From an uncultured Paludibaculum sp. (GTDB lineage Bacteria; Acidobacteriota; Terriglobia; Bryobacterales; Bryobacteraceae), in contig NZ_OY762269.1 in the NCBI RefSeq assembly GCF_963665245.1, positions 124,001 to 188,000 of the forward strand: DNA of 64,000 nucleotides. Reading direction: 5' to 3'. A model generated the notes under the pieces. It saw only the letters and a list, made by a program, of their open reading frames with translations. It was not told the origin of the DNA and made no database searches. Positions 27,686-37,490 of the stretch are shown piece by piece. Every line of letters starts with the position of its first letter. Positions within the stretch are counted from its first letter, which is position 1. The translations under genes were made by a program, and so were the position numbers.

Positions 27686-29956
27686 CTATTTTTTGAAGCC
27701 CGCCTCCGTGCCTGAGCGCTTGATGCCTGTCTCATCAATCGTGCCGGGTTTCCAGTTGCGTGCCAGTTGCACATCGGCGGCGACTTCACTGGTGAGCTTC
27801 GGGATGTCGACCCAACCGGTGCGGTTGTAGAGCACTGGTTGCACATACTGGCGGGCGTAGACGTCGGAGTAGTTCTTCCAGTGACGCAGGGCCGCCTCGA
27901 GGTGGCGCACTGCGGAGGCCTGTTTCGTTGGCGTGCCTGTCTTGTCGAAGTATGCGAGGTCGCAAGCGCCACGGATTTTTGCCGCGTAGTAGAGGCCAAG
28001 GTGCGACATGGCCTCAATATCCGCGAGCGTGGCTGCATACTCTTTCCCATTGGAACGCAGCGCCGCTCCATCACGCCTGAGTTGCGGCAGAGCCTGGAGT
28101 GCCCTGGTGGCATTTGCCTCCAGCGTCGCGGCAATCTCCAGCGGGGTGACGCCCGCGGGTTTCTGATTGGCAAGCAGGCCGTTGCGCCACTCGATGATGT
28201 TGAGCACTCCGGCTCCCGGCATTGTGCCGCCTTCGATGAAGTGGCGCACATTGTAGTAGCCGGTCTTCCTCCGGCTAGCCTCGGGAAACCACTTGAGATC
28301 GATGTCGCCCCAGAAGAACCGCGTGATGTACGGAAAGGTTCGCGAAGCCTGCGCCCACGCCGTGGTGAGCCTGGGTATGTCGGCTCCGGGAAAACGAGCC
28401 GCGACGAGTCGCGAGAATGTGGCTTCCGACAGGTCTGGTTCATAGGCAAGACGACCCCAAAGGGTAAAGGAGAGCCATTGCTTCTGCATCACCGTCTGGC
28501 GCGGTGAAGCAGCGTCTTTTGTCAGAAAGTCGCGGCCCCAAATATAGCCATCGGGTCCCATGTAGAAGCCGGCAACCTTGTCGGCCCCGGGTATCGCCTT
28601 AATGAAGGCGCGGGCGTAGTCGAGGTCAGCCCACCGAAAGCTGTAGATGTCGTCGTTCCGTACAGTGAGCCAACTTCGGAGCTGAGGCGATAGCAACGGC
28701 AGCACGGGGTCGATCATGCTTGGCCGGGCCATGGAGTACATGTGAGCGATCGCATACTTGAAACTGAGGTCGAGAGGACAGGGTAACTCGGCGAAGGACT
28801 CCCGAATCTCGGTCAGGCCGGTCATGTGGAACCGGTGAATCAGGCGAAATTTTCGCTGAGGCGTGTCCTTCAGAGCATCGCGAATTCCCTCGCCATAGGT
28901 CTTCCAGAGCCATTGCTCCTTGGTAATCCCACCCATGTCCACGGGCATGCTCTCACCGGCCGTGATGCCGAGTCCCGCCAACAGTGGGTAGGTCTTGATT
29001 GTTTCGCGGACGCTGGCGCGAAAGTACTCGATCGTGCGAGGTGCGCCTTTGTCGCTGGTGATCCCATCCTTGCCTTCGGCTCCGTGCAGGAAGACATTCC
29101 ACGTGAACCAATACACGTCTATGCCGCGGTCTTTCGCGAGTTGCATGACGTCGCGCCAAAACCGGATCTTCTCCTCGATGGTCAGCGACTTCACCACTTC
29201 GTGGTGGGCCAGCATTTCGGGCCGCACGAAGTTATTCCCGGCGTTGTCGAAGCTTTCATCCAACTTCACGGTGGTACGCCAGACGTCGTTGAGGGCGACG
29301 TTGGCAAACTCCGGCACTTTCACAATGCTCGGGAAGGGATGGAGGTTCCAAAGGGAAAGGACGTTGTATCGATGCCGAGCCATATCGTCGAGGAACTCGC
29401 GCCAGAAATCGATGCTCCACATCTCGGGGACATTTGCCTGTGCGGCATCGGAAGGGTCGGTGTAGCTGGGTGTGCGCAGATCGAGTGGGATGTTGAACTT
29501 GATGCCCCGCTGGGCGATATACGGGGCGTGGCTGGAGTCCTTCAGCGTATCCAGCGTGCCGGTCTGAATCGACTCCGCGATGTCCAGTCCGCCATACATG
29601 ACTCCAGCAGCGTCGGCGCCGTGTACGTGAATGGAGGCCCGGCCGTTCTCGCGCCGCACCTGGATCCGATAGCTCTGTGCGGTGGCATCGCTCCCAGCCG
29701 GCACGCCCACGGCGAGTGTGATGAGTGTCGCGCCGGCAGGTGCTGTTTCGCCGGAAGCCGCCACCTGTATTCCGCGCGCGGCGGCCGCACGGCGGATCTC
29801 CTCCATGGCAAACTTCCCAGGCCCCGCGGCCGCCGGATCGAGGGTGATGGCGATGGTGGGGATGGCGAAGGCCGAACTCGCCAGGGCGCAGAGCAGCACG
29901 CCCAGTGTGGTGATGCGTCGCTTCATCGGGGAGTGGATCATCGAGGATCGGTTCAT
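27686..29956 (-). CDS. putative exported glycosidase, GH67/GH20-type N-terminal domain
   Basis: This is a 756-residue protein with a signal peptide (TLGVLLCALASSAFAIP). The N-terminal ~120 residues look like the alpha/beta domain found before the barrel in GH67 and GH20 enzymes (ITLDPAAAGPGKFAMEEIRR; VMYGGLDIAESIQ). A TIM-barrel-like region follows (RYNVLSLWNLHPFPSIVKVP; YWFTWNVFLHG; LGITAGESMP, where the glutamate may be catalytic). The exact glycoside hydrolase family was not recognised; alpha-glucuronidase-like activity is one guess. It is convergent with the oxidoreductase gene, with 82 bases between them and no clear terminator. The ATG at 29956 was taken; ATGs at 29941 and 29926 are alternatives and would still leave the signal peptide intact. 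Confidence 0.65.
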   Translation of the reverse strand: MNRSSMIHSPMKRRITTLGVLLCALASSAFAIPTIAITLDPAAAGPGKFAMEEIRRAAAARGIQVAASGETAPAGATLITLAVGVPAGSDATAQSYRIQVRRENGRASIHVHGADAAGVMYGGLDIAESIQTGTLDTLKDSSHAPYIAQRGIKFNIPLDLRTPSYTDPSDAAQANVPEMWSIDFWREFLDDMARHRYNVLSLWNLHPFPSIVKVPEFANVALNDVWRTTVKLDESFDNAGNNFVRPEMLAHHEVVKSLTIEEKIRFWRDVMQLAKDRGIDVYWFTWNVFLHGAEGKDGITSDKGAPRTIEYFRASVRETIKTYPLLAGLGITAGESMPVDMGGITKEQWLWKTYGEGIRDALKDTPQRKFRLIHRFHMTGLTEIRESFAELPCPLDLSFKYAIAHMYSMARPSMIDPVLPLLSPQLRSWLTVRNDDIYSFRWADLDYARAFIKAIPGADKVAGFYMGPDGYIWGRDFLTKDAASPRQTVMQKQWLSFTLWGRLAYEPDLSEATFSRLVAARFPGADIPRLTTAWAQASRTFPYITRFFWGDIDLKWFPEASRRKTGYYNVRHFIEGGTMPGAGVLNIIEWRNGLLANQKPAGVTPLEIAATLEANATRALQALPQLRRDGAALRSNGKEYAATLADIEAMSHLGLYYAAKIRGACDLAYFDKTGTPTKQASAVRHLEAALRHWKNYSDVYARQYVQPVLYNRTGWVDIPKLTSEVAADVQLARNWKPGTIDETGIKRSGTEAGFKK

Positions 29957-30130
29957 GGTGATGCCGGCCGCCTTCTCTGATGGCCGAAGGGTCCGCCATC
30001 TGCCATCGATTCTCTCTCAACTCACTTCCATATCTATCGCAAATCTCGAAATGTCCACGGGTGCTCATGAATCGCGGCGCCGAAGACCGCGCGGCCGAAG
30101 ACACGGGCCCGTGTGGTCGTGCGGGACGTG

Positions 30131-31051
30131 TCAGTCCACCATCGGCGAGCAGCATGGCTTCCGGACAGGCTTGGGCTCCATCAACTCGGCCCTGGTCAGG
30201 TTGGGGTCGTAGAGGTTTAACTGCCATTTGCCGTCACGCCCGATCTTCGGGCCTTCGGCTGGAGTCAGGCCCCGGCTCAAAACCGTCTTGTATCCGGCCT
30301 GGACGTCGGCAACCCCGAGTGCCATGTGGTTCATGACGCCGAGCGTGCGTGCACTTGGGTTATCTACGTTCAGCATGTACTCAAACCAATCGGTGCCGTC
30401 GGGCACGCGCATATCCACCCAGTCGGTGCGGTCGTCCCTCATTCCCCCGTGCCAGAACTCACGGAAACCTAGAATGTCGCGGTAGAGGTGGTCGTAGGCC
30501 GCCCGGTCGGATACGGTTGTGCCCACATGAATGATCCGCTCGGACACGCGTGTCGCCGGTAGAAACTTGCCGAAGGCGCGCGAGTGGAGCGACCCCGGCA
30601 GATACTGCACGAACTCGATGTCGTGGCCGTCGGGGTCCCTGATCATGAAGCTCATGTTGCCATCCATACCCTTCTTAACGGTCTCGGGGACCTTCACTCC
30701 GTTGGCTGCCAGGTAGTCACGGAGCTGCGGCGCGTTGTCGGTTTCGAAAGCGACATGGGAGAGGACGAGCTGTTCCGGCCCTCTCCAATCAGGGAAGACC
30801 TCCACGTACTGGTGGTCGTTCACCTTGAAATAGACCAGCATCAGGCCTCCCTCCGGCCGGGCCAATTGGAACGCTTCCTGAAATCCGAGTTGCTGGCTAT
30901 AGAACTTACGAGCGGCGTCGAGGTTGTCGGTCCGCAACGCGATGTGCGCGACACCCACGATGCGGGGCCGCTTCGGAGTGGGGTTCGTTTGCGCCAAAGC
31001 CGCGGCTGGGATAGCGCCGACGGTAATCCAGAAGAGGAGGGAAGTCTTCAT
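30131..31051 (-). CDS. exported protein with two VOC (glyoxalase-like) domains
   Basis: This is a 306-residue protein. It starts with a signal peptide (LLFWITVGAIPAAALAQ), followed by two vicinal-oxygen-chelate domains: the first begins VGVAHIALRTDNLDAARKFY, the second RIIHVGTTVSDRAAYDHLY. The start at 31051 is the ATG that gives the signal peptide; a longer frame to 31150 has no support. VOC proteins bind a metal and act as lyases, dioxygenases or isomerases. Export to the periplasm is unusual for them but common in Acidobacteriota annotations. Function unknown. It is separated from the glycosidase gene by 174 bases that hold no recognisable gene. Confidence 0.8.
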   Translation of the reverse strand: MKTSLLFWITVGAIPAAALAQTNPTPKRPRIVGVAHIALRTDNLDAARKFYSQQLGFQEAFQLARPEGGLMLVYFKVNDHQYVEVFPDWRGPEQLVLSHVAFETDNAPQLRDYLAANGVKVPETVKKGMDGNMSFMIRDPDGHDIEFVQYLPGSLHSRAFGKFLPATRVSERIIHVGTTVSDRAAYDHLYRDILGFREFWHGGMRDDRTDWVDMRVPDGTDWFEYMLNVDNPSARTLGVMNHMALGVADVQAGYKTVLSRGLTPAEGPKIGRDGKWQLNLYDPNLTRAELMEPKPVRKPCCSPMVD

Positions 31052-31178
31052 TACGGACCAGTATATGCGGGAGCAGTCGGCGGTCAACCGACCGAGGACA
31101 TGAGGAACTCCGGGAAGGAGGGCGATGAAGCCGCAAACCCACCTGCTCATACTGTTCCGGAAACTGAGAATGTGACGG

Positions 31179-31202
31179 CTAAGAGACAGCCAGTCTCTTT
31201 AG
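31179..31202 (-). terminator. hairpin downstream of tRNA-Pro, possible terminator
   Basis: CTAAAGAGAC and GTCTCTTAG on the minus strand pair around a 5-base loop (one bulge), 15 bases after the tRNA 3' end. It lacks a T-run, so it may be a processing or weak termination signal. Confidence 0.35.
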
Positions 31203-31216
31203 AATCAATGAGAGTT

Positions 31217-31293
31217 TGGTCGGGGCGGGGCGATTTGAACGCCCGACCCCCTGCGCCCAAGGCAGGTGCGCTACCAGGCTGCGCTACGCCCCG
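31217..31293 (-). tRNA. tRNA-Pro (anticodon UGG)
   Basis: The minus strand folds into a full cloverleaf. The acceptor CGGGGCG pairs with CGCCCCG, followed by A and an encoded CCA at 31217-31219. The D-arm contains AGCGCAGCCTGGTAGCGC. The anticodon stem CCTGC/GCAGG encloses the loop CTTGGGC with anticodon TGG. The T-arm is GTCGGGCGTTCAAATCGCCC, with the usual TTCAAAT loop. The total is 77 bases including CCA. Confidence 0.97.
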
Positions 31294-31399
31294 ACATTTG
31301 CTGCTTATTTGATTCTAGACCACTTTGGCATTCCCCGTGGAATTCTAAGCGCGTGCGGCGCGCTGAACCCCCGGTTCGGGGTAGACTTCCGGCTCAAAT

Positions 31400-31428
31400 G
31401 GAAAACCGGAGCCCCACTGGGGCTCCGG
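31400..31428 (-). terminator. rho-independent terminator of rpoD
   Basis: On the minus strand CCGGAGCCCC and GGGGCTCCGG form a perfect 10-bp stem around a 3-base loop, followed by TTTTC. It is 47 bases after the rpoD stop. Confidence 0.9.
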
Positions 31429-31475
31429 TCTCTGTCCTTGGCTGGAATGAAGTCAGGTGCTGGTCGATGTGACCG

Positions 31476-33002
<1,527 letters not shown>

Positions 33003-33420
33003 TTGTGGCAAGCCTCCAGGTTCAGACCTCAAAAGCAGATTCCTTCAGCAGCCTGAGGCCCGGTGAACCGGTAAATTGGGGCGTAATCAAACGGGGTTCG
33101 AAACTGAGCCACGGGGCTGATACACGACAAAGAAGATTCCATAAAGTCAAGCGATAGCAATAGCCTGTTCGGACTCCTTGCCGACAGCCGAGGATGCTCA
33201 AAGGTCGTTCGGTGGCAGACCTCCCAATGACCGGGCCCGCAGACAGACCGACCGGGCACCCACGAAATTGGAAGTTGGTTTGGGACGGCTAGACGCTCCG
33301 AACAAGGATAGCATGGTTTCAACCGCTTGTTAAGTTCCTATTGTTAGGATGCTCTGGGCGGCAAATAGTTACAGGCATCGTAGGTCCAGCCCGCTTTTCC
33401 TCCCGTCTTGGTGTGGTCGA
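33003..33420 (-). other. rpoD upstream region and long leader
   Basis: These 418 bases contain no credible gene. On the minus strand they carry a good promoter (33305-33333), then ~295 bases of leader to the GTG of rpoD. Within the leader AGGTC and GACCT can pair across ~11 bases (about 33198-33222), but no known riboswitch was recognised and no terminator follows nrdR. Confidence 0.6.
33305..33333 (-). promoter_or_regulatory. sigma-70 promoter of rpoD
   Basis: On the minus strand TTAACA (33333-33328) and TATCCT (33310-33305) are separated by exactly 17 bases. They match TTGACA and TATAAT at 5 and 4 positions. Transcription would start near 33298. Confidence 0.6.
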
Positions 33421-33882
33421 TCAGCCACGCTTCTGGCGCATTAAGTCCTTCAATTCACTGAGGAAAGCCTCTACGTCCTGAAAATCCCGGTATACAGACG
33501 CAAATCGTACGTACGCGATCTTGTCGAGCGGGATCAGCTGCCTCATTAGTAGTTCTCCTATTTCTGTAGTAGAAATCTCCCGCTCGCCCTTGTCCGCCAA
33601 CCTTCCTTCCACCTCATCGACCAACTCGGCCAGCTTCGTCATGCTAATTGGACGTTTCTCGCAGGCCTTCAACAACCCGCTCAGCACCTTCTGCCGGTCA
33701 AACTTCTCCCTACGGCCATCCTTCTTGACAACCATGTACGGTACTTCGTCAATTCTTTCATATGTAGTAAAACGACGTACGCACTGCAGGCACTCCCTGC
33801 GCCTGCGAATCACGTCGCCCTCCTTGCTCTCCCGGCTGTCGATGACGCGGTCTTCTTTGAAGCCGCAAAACGGGCAGTTCAT
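33421..33882 (-). CDS. nrdR: transcriptional repressor NrdR
   Basis: This is a 153-residue protein of the usual NrdR length. The N-terminal zinc ribbon has CPFC near the start and CLQC at ~31-34, with the conserved ESKEGDVIRRRREC linker. The ATP-cone follows (VVKKDGRREKFDRQKVLSGL). NrdR binds NrdR boxes and represses ribonucleotide reductase genes when dATP/ATP is bound to the cone. Its ATG overlaps the stop of the upstream flippase-like gene by four bases (ATGA), so the two share a transcript. No nrd genes are in the window. Confidence 0.97.
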   Translation of the reverse strand: MNCPFCGFKEDRVIDSRESKEGDVIRRRRECLQCVRRFTTYERIDEVPYMVVKKDGRREKFDRQKVLSGLLKACEKRPISMTKLAELVDEVEGRLADKGEREISTTEIGELLMRQLIPLDKIAYVRFASVYRDFQDVEAFLSELKDLMRQKRG

Positions 33883-34904
33883 ATGGATGCCTCTCGCTCC
33901 ACTTCGCGCAATTTACCCCAACTCAAGCCTTCCCGGAAGGCGAGAATGACACCCAGGGGCATGATACCGATCAGTGTGATCGCCCAGGTGACCAACGCGA
34001 TCCCTGTGGCCTGCTCCATGCCGATGTGAAAGAACTCGGTCAGAACGAGCACCGCCACGATCTGGAAGCCCCCGCCTATACCCGGAATCTGCACGAAGCC
34101 ACCAAAAGCAACGAACCCGATGTATACCAGGGTGCTGGTGACGCCCAGTTGGGTGGTTGCGGGAAACGCAAGAAACAGGGCATGGTAGCACAGATAAATA
34201 ATGAACCATTCCAGCGCCGAATAGCCGTACAGAAGGGCCATCGACTTGGCGCTGCGGGTGGATCGCAAACCGTCCATGGCGGCCGCCAATACCGGAAGGA
34301 GGCGCTCCTGGTGGTGCTCCTTCAGGATTGTGAGCGCGCCGCGCAGCCGGTCCTCCAGCCGGTCGGAGTAGCGCTGCAGTCCGATGAGCACGGCCATGCA
34401 GAGCGTGCAGGTGATCCCGGTGAACCACCCGCCGGTTTGCAGAACCCAGTGCAGTGTGGGGCCGACCTTCTGGCCGGATTGCACGACCGCAGCTAGGGCA
34501 TATCCAAAGATGGCAAGTACAATCAATGTGTCGTAGATTCGTTCCAGAAGCCACGCCGCAAGTTGAGATGCCACAGGGACTTGTGCAGCACGTGCAATCA
34601 GATATGGTCGGACGAACTCGCCTGGACGGCCCAGGAGAACAACCGCTGAAAAACCGATGGCGGTAGCCGCAAAGATGTCGGCAACCCTGGCCGCCGGCGC
34701 AATTGGCCGCAGCATGACCATCCAGCGCAACACGCGGCCGTAGTAGCTGGCGATAGCCAGAACCCAGGCGGCCACCAGCCAACGCCAGTCAGCGTGACGT
34801 AGGGTAGCCAGGAACGCTTCCGAATCAAAGCCGTTGACCCAGGCGCGACGTATTAGAAACCAGCAACCTACGGCTGCTGCCGCCAGCATCACCCAGATGC
34901 CCAA
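33879..34904 (-). CDS. flippase-like membrane protein (lysylphosphatidylglycerol synthase TM family)
   Basis: This is a ~341-residue inner-membrane protein with about eight hydrophobic segments. The family pattern is seen at RVLRWMVMLRPIAPAARVADIF, the GRPGEFVRPYLIA segment (typical of UPF0104/LPG-synthase TM/AglD-type proteins) and GGFQIVAVLVLTEFF near the end. These are thought to move or modify lipid-linked sugars. The start is uncertain. TTG at 34904 opens the frame but has no ribosome site, while a strong GGGGAGAAGAGAGGA lies ~65 bases further upstream, in front of ATC/ATA codons that are in frame. It is translationally coupled to nrdR. Confidence 0.78.
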   Translation of the reverse strand: MGIWVMLAAAAVGCWFLIRRAWVNGFDSEAFLATLRHADWRWLVAAWVLAIASYYGRVLRWMVMLRPIAPAARVADIFAATAIGFSAVVLLGRPGEFVRPYLIARAAQVPVASQLAAWLLERIYDTLIVLAIFGYALAAVVQSGQKVGPTLHWVLQTGGWFTGITCTLCMAVLIGLQRYSDRLEDRLRGALTILKEHHQERLLPVLAAAMDGLRSTRSAKSMALLYGYSALEWFIIYLCYHALFLAFPATTQLGVTSTLVYIGFVAFGGFVQIPGIGGGFQIVAVLVLTEFFHIGMEQATGIALVTWAITLIGIMPLGVILAFREGLSWGKLREVEREASI

Positions 34905-35195
34905 TCGCCAGTGCCCAGCCGTCGCAGGGGAGGTGGTCGCCTCGTTCCTAGATATGATGTCCTCTCTTCTCCCCTAAACGGGGGATTCGGGCATTGCTGG
35001 AGGTTCCGGCTGCAAGGAATTGAACTAGAATAGGAGATCCGACAGCCGGCTCCCGCAGATTGAGCGAACTTCTCATGATAAATCCTCGTTTCTCAAACTG
35101 GAAGGCAACGGATGGACTAACCGGCACAAGCGGAGTCCGAATGTTGGTGAAGGCTGCGTTTTCCGTTGCTTCTTCCACGAGAAAGGGAAGAAGGC
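34905..35195 (+). other. divergent intergenic region before the ECF sigma operon
   Basis: These 291 bases separate the minus-strand flippase/nrdR pair from the ECF sigma gene. They contain TAGAAT (35026-35031) as a good -10-like box without a good -35, plus an ECF-type promoter candidate at 35066-35090. No gene is seen. Confidence 0.5.
35066..35090 (+). promoter_or_regulatory. possible ECF-type (autoregulatory) promoter
   Basis: GAACTT at 35066-35071 and CGTT at 35087-35090 are 15 bases apart, as in many ECF promoters (GGAACTT...CGTT/TCTGA-type). The site is ~105 bases before the ECF sigma start. ECF operons often control themselves, which makes this plausible. Confidence 0.35.
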
Positions 35196-35876
35196 ATGGC
35201 TGCGGTACCTCAAGCAATCGTCACCGGGATCCGGACCAGCGCGACGTCGCTGGCGATGGTCCCCGGTTCGGGCTTGGGGAACGCCTGGGGCCGCCCCACC
35301 GTGAGTGATCTGGATCTCGACGCGCAACTCGTGGAGCGTTGCCTCCAGGGCGACGAAGGCGCCTGGGAAGACCTGGTGAAGGCGCACACGCGGCGCGTGT
35401 ATGCAATCTGCTACCGCTTTACCGGCAAGGACAGCGAGGCGCAGGATCTCACACAGGACGTTTTCCTCCGTGTTTTCAAATCAGTAAAGAGTTTTCGGGC
35501 CGGCGAGGGTTCCTTTGCGGTGTGGCTGACGCGGCTGACGCGGAACCTGCTGATCGACCACTATCGGCGGACCAAGATGGAGCGGGCAACGGATTCCATT
35601 GAAGAGCAGTTGCCCATGCTGGAAGAGAAGACAGCCCTGGAGTCGCGGACAGATGCGATCCTGGCTGGACGCGAGGCAAGCGAGGCATTGCAGTCGGCTC
35701 TGGCGAAGCTGTCGCCGGAGTTGCGTGAGACTGTGATTCTGCGCGACTTGCAGGAATTGGAGTACCGTGAGGTCGCCGTGATTCTGGGGGTGCCGGAGGG
35801 TACGGTGAAATCGCGATTGAACCGCGGACGGGCGGAACTGGCCCGCATCCTGCGACGGCAGAAGGTGGTCGTATGA
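35196..35876 (+). CDS. ECF-type RNA polymerase sigma factor
   Basis: This is a 226-residue sigma factor with regions 2 and 4 only. Region 2 reads YRFTGKDSEAQDLTQDVFLR and LTRLTRNLLIDHYRR; region 4 reads LRDLQELEYREVAVILG, VPEGTVKSRLNRGR. About 45 residues precede region 2, longer than usual. The start at 35196 has AAGGGAAGAAGG just upstream; a TTG at 35166 is less likely. It overlaps the anti-sigma gene by ATGA. It is expected to be held inactive by the zinc-finger anti-sigma factor and to switch on the envelope operon it leads. Confidence 0.93.
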   Translation: MAAVPQAIVTGIRTSATSLAMVPGSGLGNAWGRPTVSDLDLDAQLVERCLQGDEGAWEDLVKAHTRRVYAICYRFTGKDSEAQDLTQDVFLRVFKSVKSFRAGEGSFAVWLTRLTRNLLIDHYRRTKMERATDSIEEQLPMLEEKTALESRTDAILAGREASEALQSALAKLSPELRETVILRDLQELEYREVAVILGVPEGTVKSRLNRGRAELARILRRQKVVV

Positions 35877-36535
35877 AGTGCATCGATCTCGAGGCCTTGC
35901 TTTGCGACTACGTCGACGGCGTTTTGGCGGCGCCCGAGAAGGCGACGGTGGAACTGCACCTGTCCACCTGTCAGGCCTGCCGGGAACTGGTCGAGGATTC
36001 GCGCGCGGCGGTGGAGTTCATGGAAAAGGCGGCGGACGTCGAACCGCCGCCGGCCCTGATCAATACGATCTTGTTCGAGGTCCGGAACGGCAAAGCCGCT
36101 CCGGTGAAGAAGTCAGGCACGAAGAACTGGATCGGGCGGTTGCTGGAGCCGGTGCTCCAACCCAAGTTTGCCATGGGGATGGCGATGACAATTCTCAGTT
36201 TTTCGATGCTGGGGCGGTTTTCAGGTATCCCGATCAGGCAGCTGAAGCCTTCGGATCTGGAGCCTGCGCGGATCTGGTCGGCGTTGGAAGACAAGGCCTA
36301 CCATTCCTGGGACCGCGCCAAGAAGTATTACGAGAGTCTGCGGCTTGTCTATGAAGTGCAGCAGACGTTGCGGGACTGGAACGAGACCGACGATTCCCAG
36401 GCGGCGCGGAAGGGTGGAGGGGCAGTGGTACCTGCCTCTGGAAAGACAGACGCGTCCGCCATGGAAGGGCCGATCGAGACGAAGCCCCAGGGGGAACAGC
36501 TAGGGAATAAGCAGGACGGGAGGGCGAAACAATGA
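35873..36535 (+). CDS. membrane anti-sigma factor with zf-HC2 domain
   Basis: This is a 220-residue protein. The N-terminal zinc-binding anti-sigma domain has the H-x3-C-x2-C motif (ELHLSTCQAC; His29, Cys33, Cys36) with Cys3 as the probable fourth ligand. One membrane segment lies at ~99-116 (FAMGMAMTILSFSML), followed by ~100 residues predicted outside the cytoplasm with a Gly/Gln/Lys-rich tail. It overlaps the sigma gene by ATGA and the next gene by ATGA, which keeps the sigma and its inhibitor in balance. The signal it senses is unknown. Confidence 0.88.
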   Translation: MKCIDLEALLCDYVDGVLAAPEKATVELHLSTCQACRELVEDSRAAVEFMEKAADVEPPPALINTILFEVRNGKAAPVKKSGTKNWIGRLLEPVLQPKFAMGMAMTILSFSMLGRFSGIPIRQLKPSDLEPARIWSALEDKAYHSWDRAKKYYESLRLVYEVQQTLRDWNETDDSQAARKGGGAVVPASGKTDASAMEGPIETKPQGEQLGNKQDGRAKQ

Positions 36536-37257
36536 CGGCTCCTAGTGAGAATGTGAAACCCGTGACGGCGTATTGCCGTTCATGCGGAAAGCCGTTAACA
36601 GAAGACACGGCGAAAGTGGCCCACGGTACGGTCTACTGTGAGGAGCATCTGCCTCAGGAGACGCAGGAGCAGGCTCCGCCGCAGGGCCAACCGGCGAATC
36701 CCTATGCGTCGCCTTATGGTGCGGCACGCCCGGTGCCCAATCCAGGGGTCTCGCCAGGATTGGCCTTCCTGCTAGGTCTCATCCCCGGCGTGGGCGCCAT
36801 CTACAACGGCCAATATGCCAAGGGCCTAGTCCATGTTCTGGTGCTGGGCCTGATGATCAGCATCAACTCGACGGACGCGGCCGGCGGGCTGGAACCGCTC
36901 TTCGTGATGTTGACCTCGGTCTTCTGGTTCTATATGGCGTTTGAGGCCTACCATACGGCGCGGCGGCGCGTGTTGGGCGAACCGGTGGACGAATTCTCCT
37001 CCCTGGTTCAATTCCGAAATTCTCCCGGTTCGGTGCCGGTGGTGCCGGTGGCGCTCATCGGATTGGGCGTATTGTTCCTTCTCAATAACCTGGAGCTACT
37101 CCGGTTGCGGGTCGTGCTCCGATACTGGCCCGCCCTGTTGATCCTGGCCGGCGTCTGGATGCTCTATTCCCGGATGAGCGGACCGCCGCCAGAGCAGCCA
37201 TCTGATGGCAACAGCCCGAGCATGAATCCGCCCACGGGCCCAGGGGGCGTGCTGTGA
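36532..37257 (+). CDS. B-box-type zinc finger membrane protein with LiaF-like TM hairpin
   Basis: This is a 241-residue protein. The N-terminus has a small zinc finger (YCRSCGKPL ... VYCEEHL; Cys15, Cys18, Cys37, His40). A proline-rich linker leads to several membrane segments: a hydrophobic unit (FLLGLIPGVGAIYNGQYAKG, the pattern of TM2-type proteins) and a C-terminal pair with RYWPALLILAGVWML, the DUF5668/LiaI-LiaF-like hairpin. ATGA overlap with the anti-sigma gene and GTGA overlap with the next gene show translational coupling. Likely part of an envelope-stress circuit; precise role unknown. Confidence 0.75.
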   Translation: MTAPSENVKPVTAYCRSCGKPLTEDTAKVAHGTVYCEEHLPQETQEQAPPQGQPANPYASPYGAARPVPNPGVSPGLAFLLGLIPGVGAIYNGQYAKGLVHVLVLGLMISINSTDAAGGLEPLFVMLTSVFWFYMAFEAYHTARRRVLGEPVDEFSSLVQFRNSPGSVPVVPVALIGLGVLFLLNNLELLRLRVVLRYWPALLILAGVWMLYSRMSGPPPEQPSDGNSPSMNPPTGPGGVL

Positions 37258-37478
37258 ACAATACTTACCTGCTGGTACGCGCCGTGCGGGGGCCGATACT
37301 ACTCATCGCCCTGGGCAGCCTTATGGCTTTGCACCGGTTTCAGGACATCAGTTTCACGAAGACTTGGCCGGTTCTATTGATTCTGTTGGGTTTGATGAAA
37401 CTGTTCGAGCGGATGGCGCTAAGCTCCGGAACGGGGCCCGCGGATGGGCCCTTCATGGGTTCGAGCGGTCAGATGTAA
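37254..37478 (+). CDS. 74-residue LiaF-like TM protein (DUF5668)
   Basis: This is a small membrane protein with two hydrophobic segments and the same hairpin signature as its neighbours (KTWPVLLILLGLMKLFERM). It starts with GTG overlapping the upstream stop (GTGA). The tail is Gly/Ser-rich. It appears to be a stand-alone copy of the domain that is fused to other modules in the genes on either side. Confidence 0.75.
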   Translation: MNNTYLLVRAVRGPILLIALGSLMALHRFQDISFTKTWPVLLILLGLMKLFERMALSSGTGPADGPFMGSSGQM

Positions 37479-37490
37479 AGAAAGGAGGAC

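Noticed and set aside
27681..27700. GGGCT/AGCCC hairpin at the end of the glycosidase gene as a terminator
   Set aside because: Five-base stem with a nine-base loop and no T-run after it on either strand.
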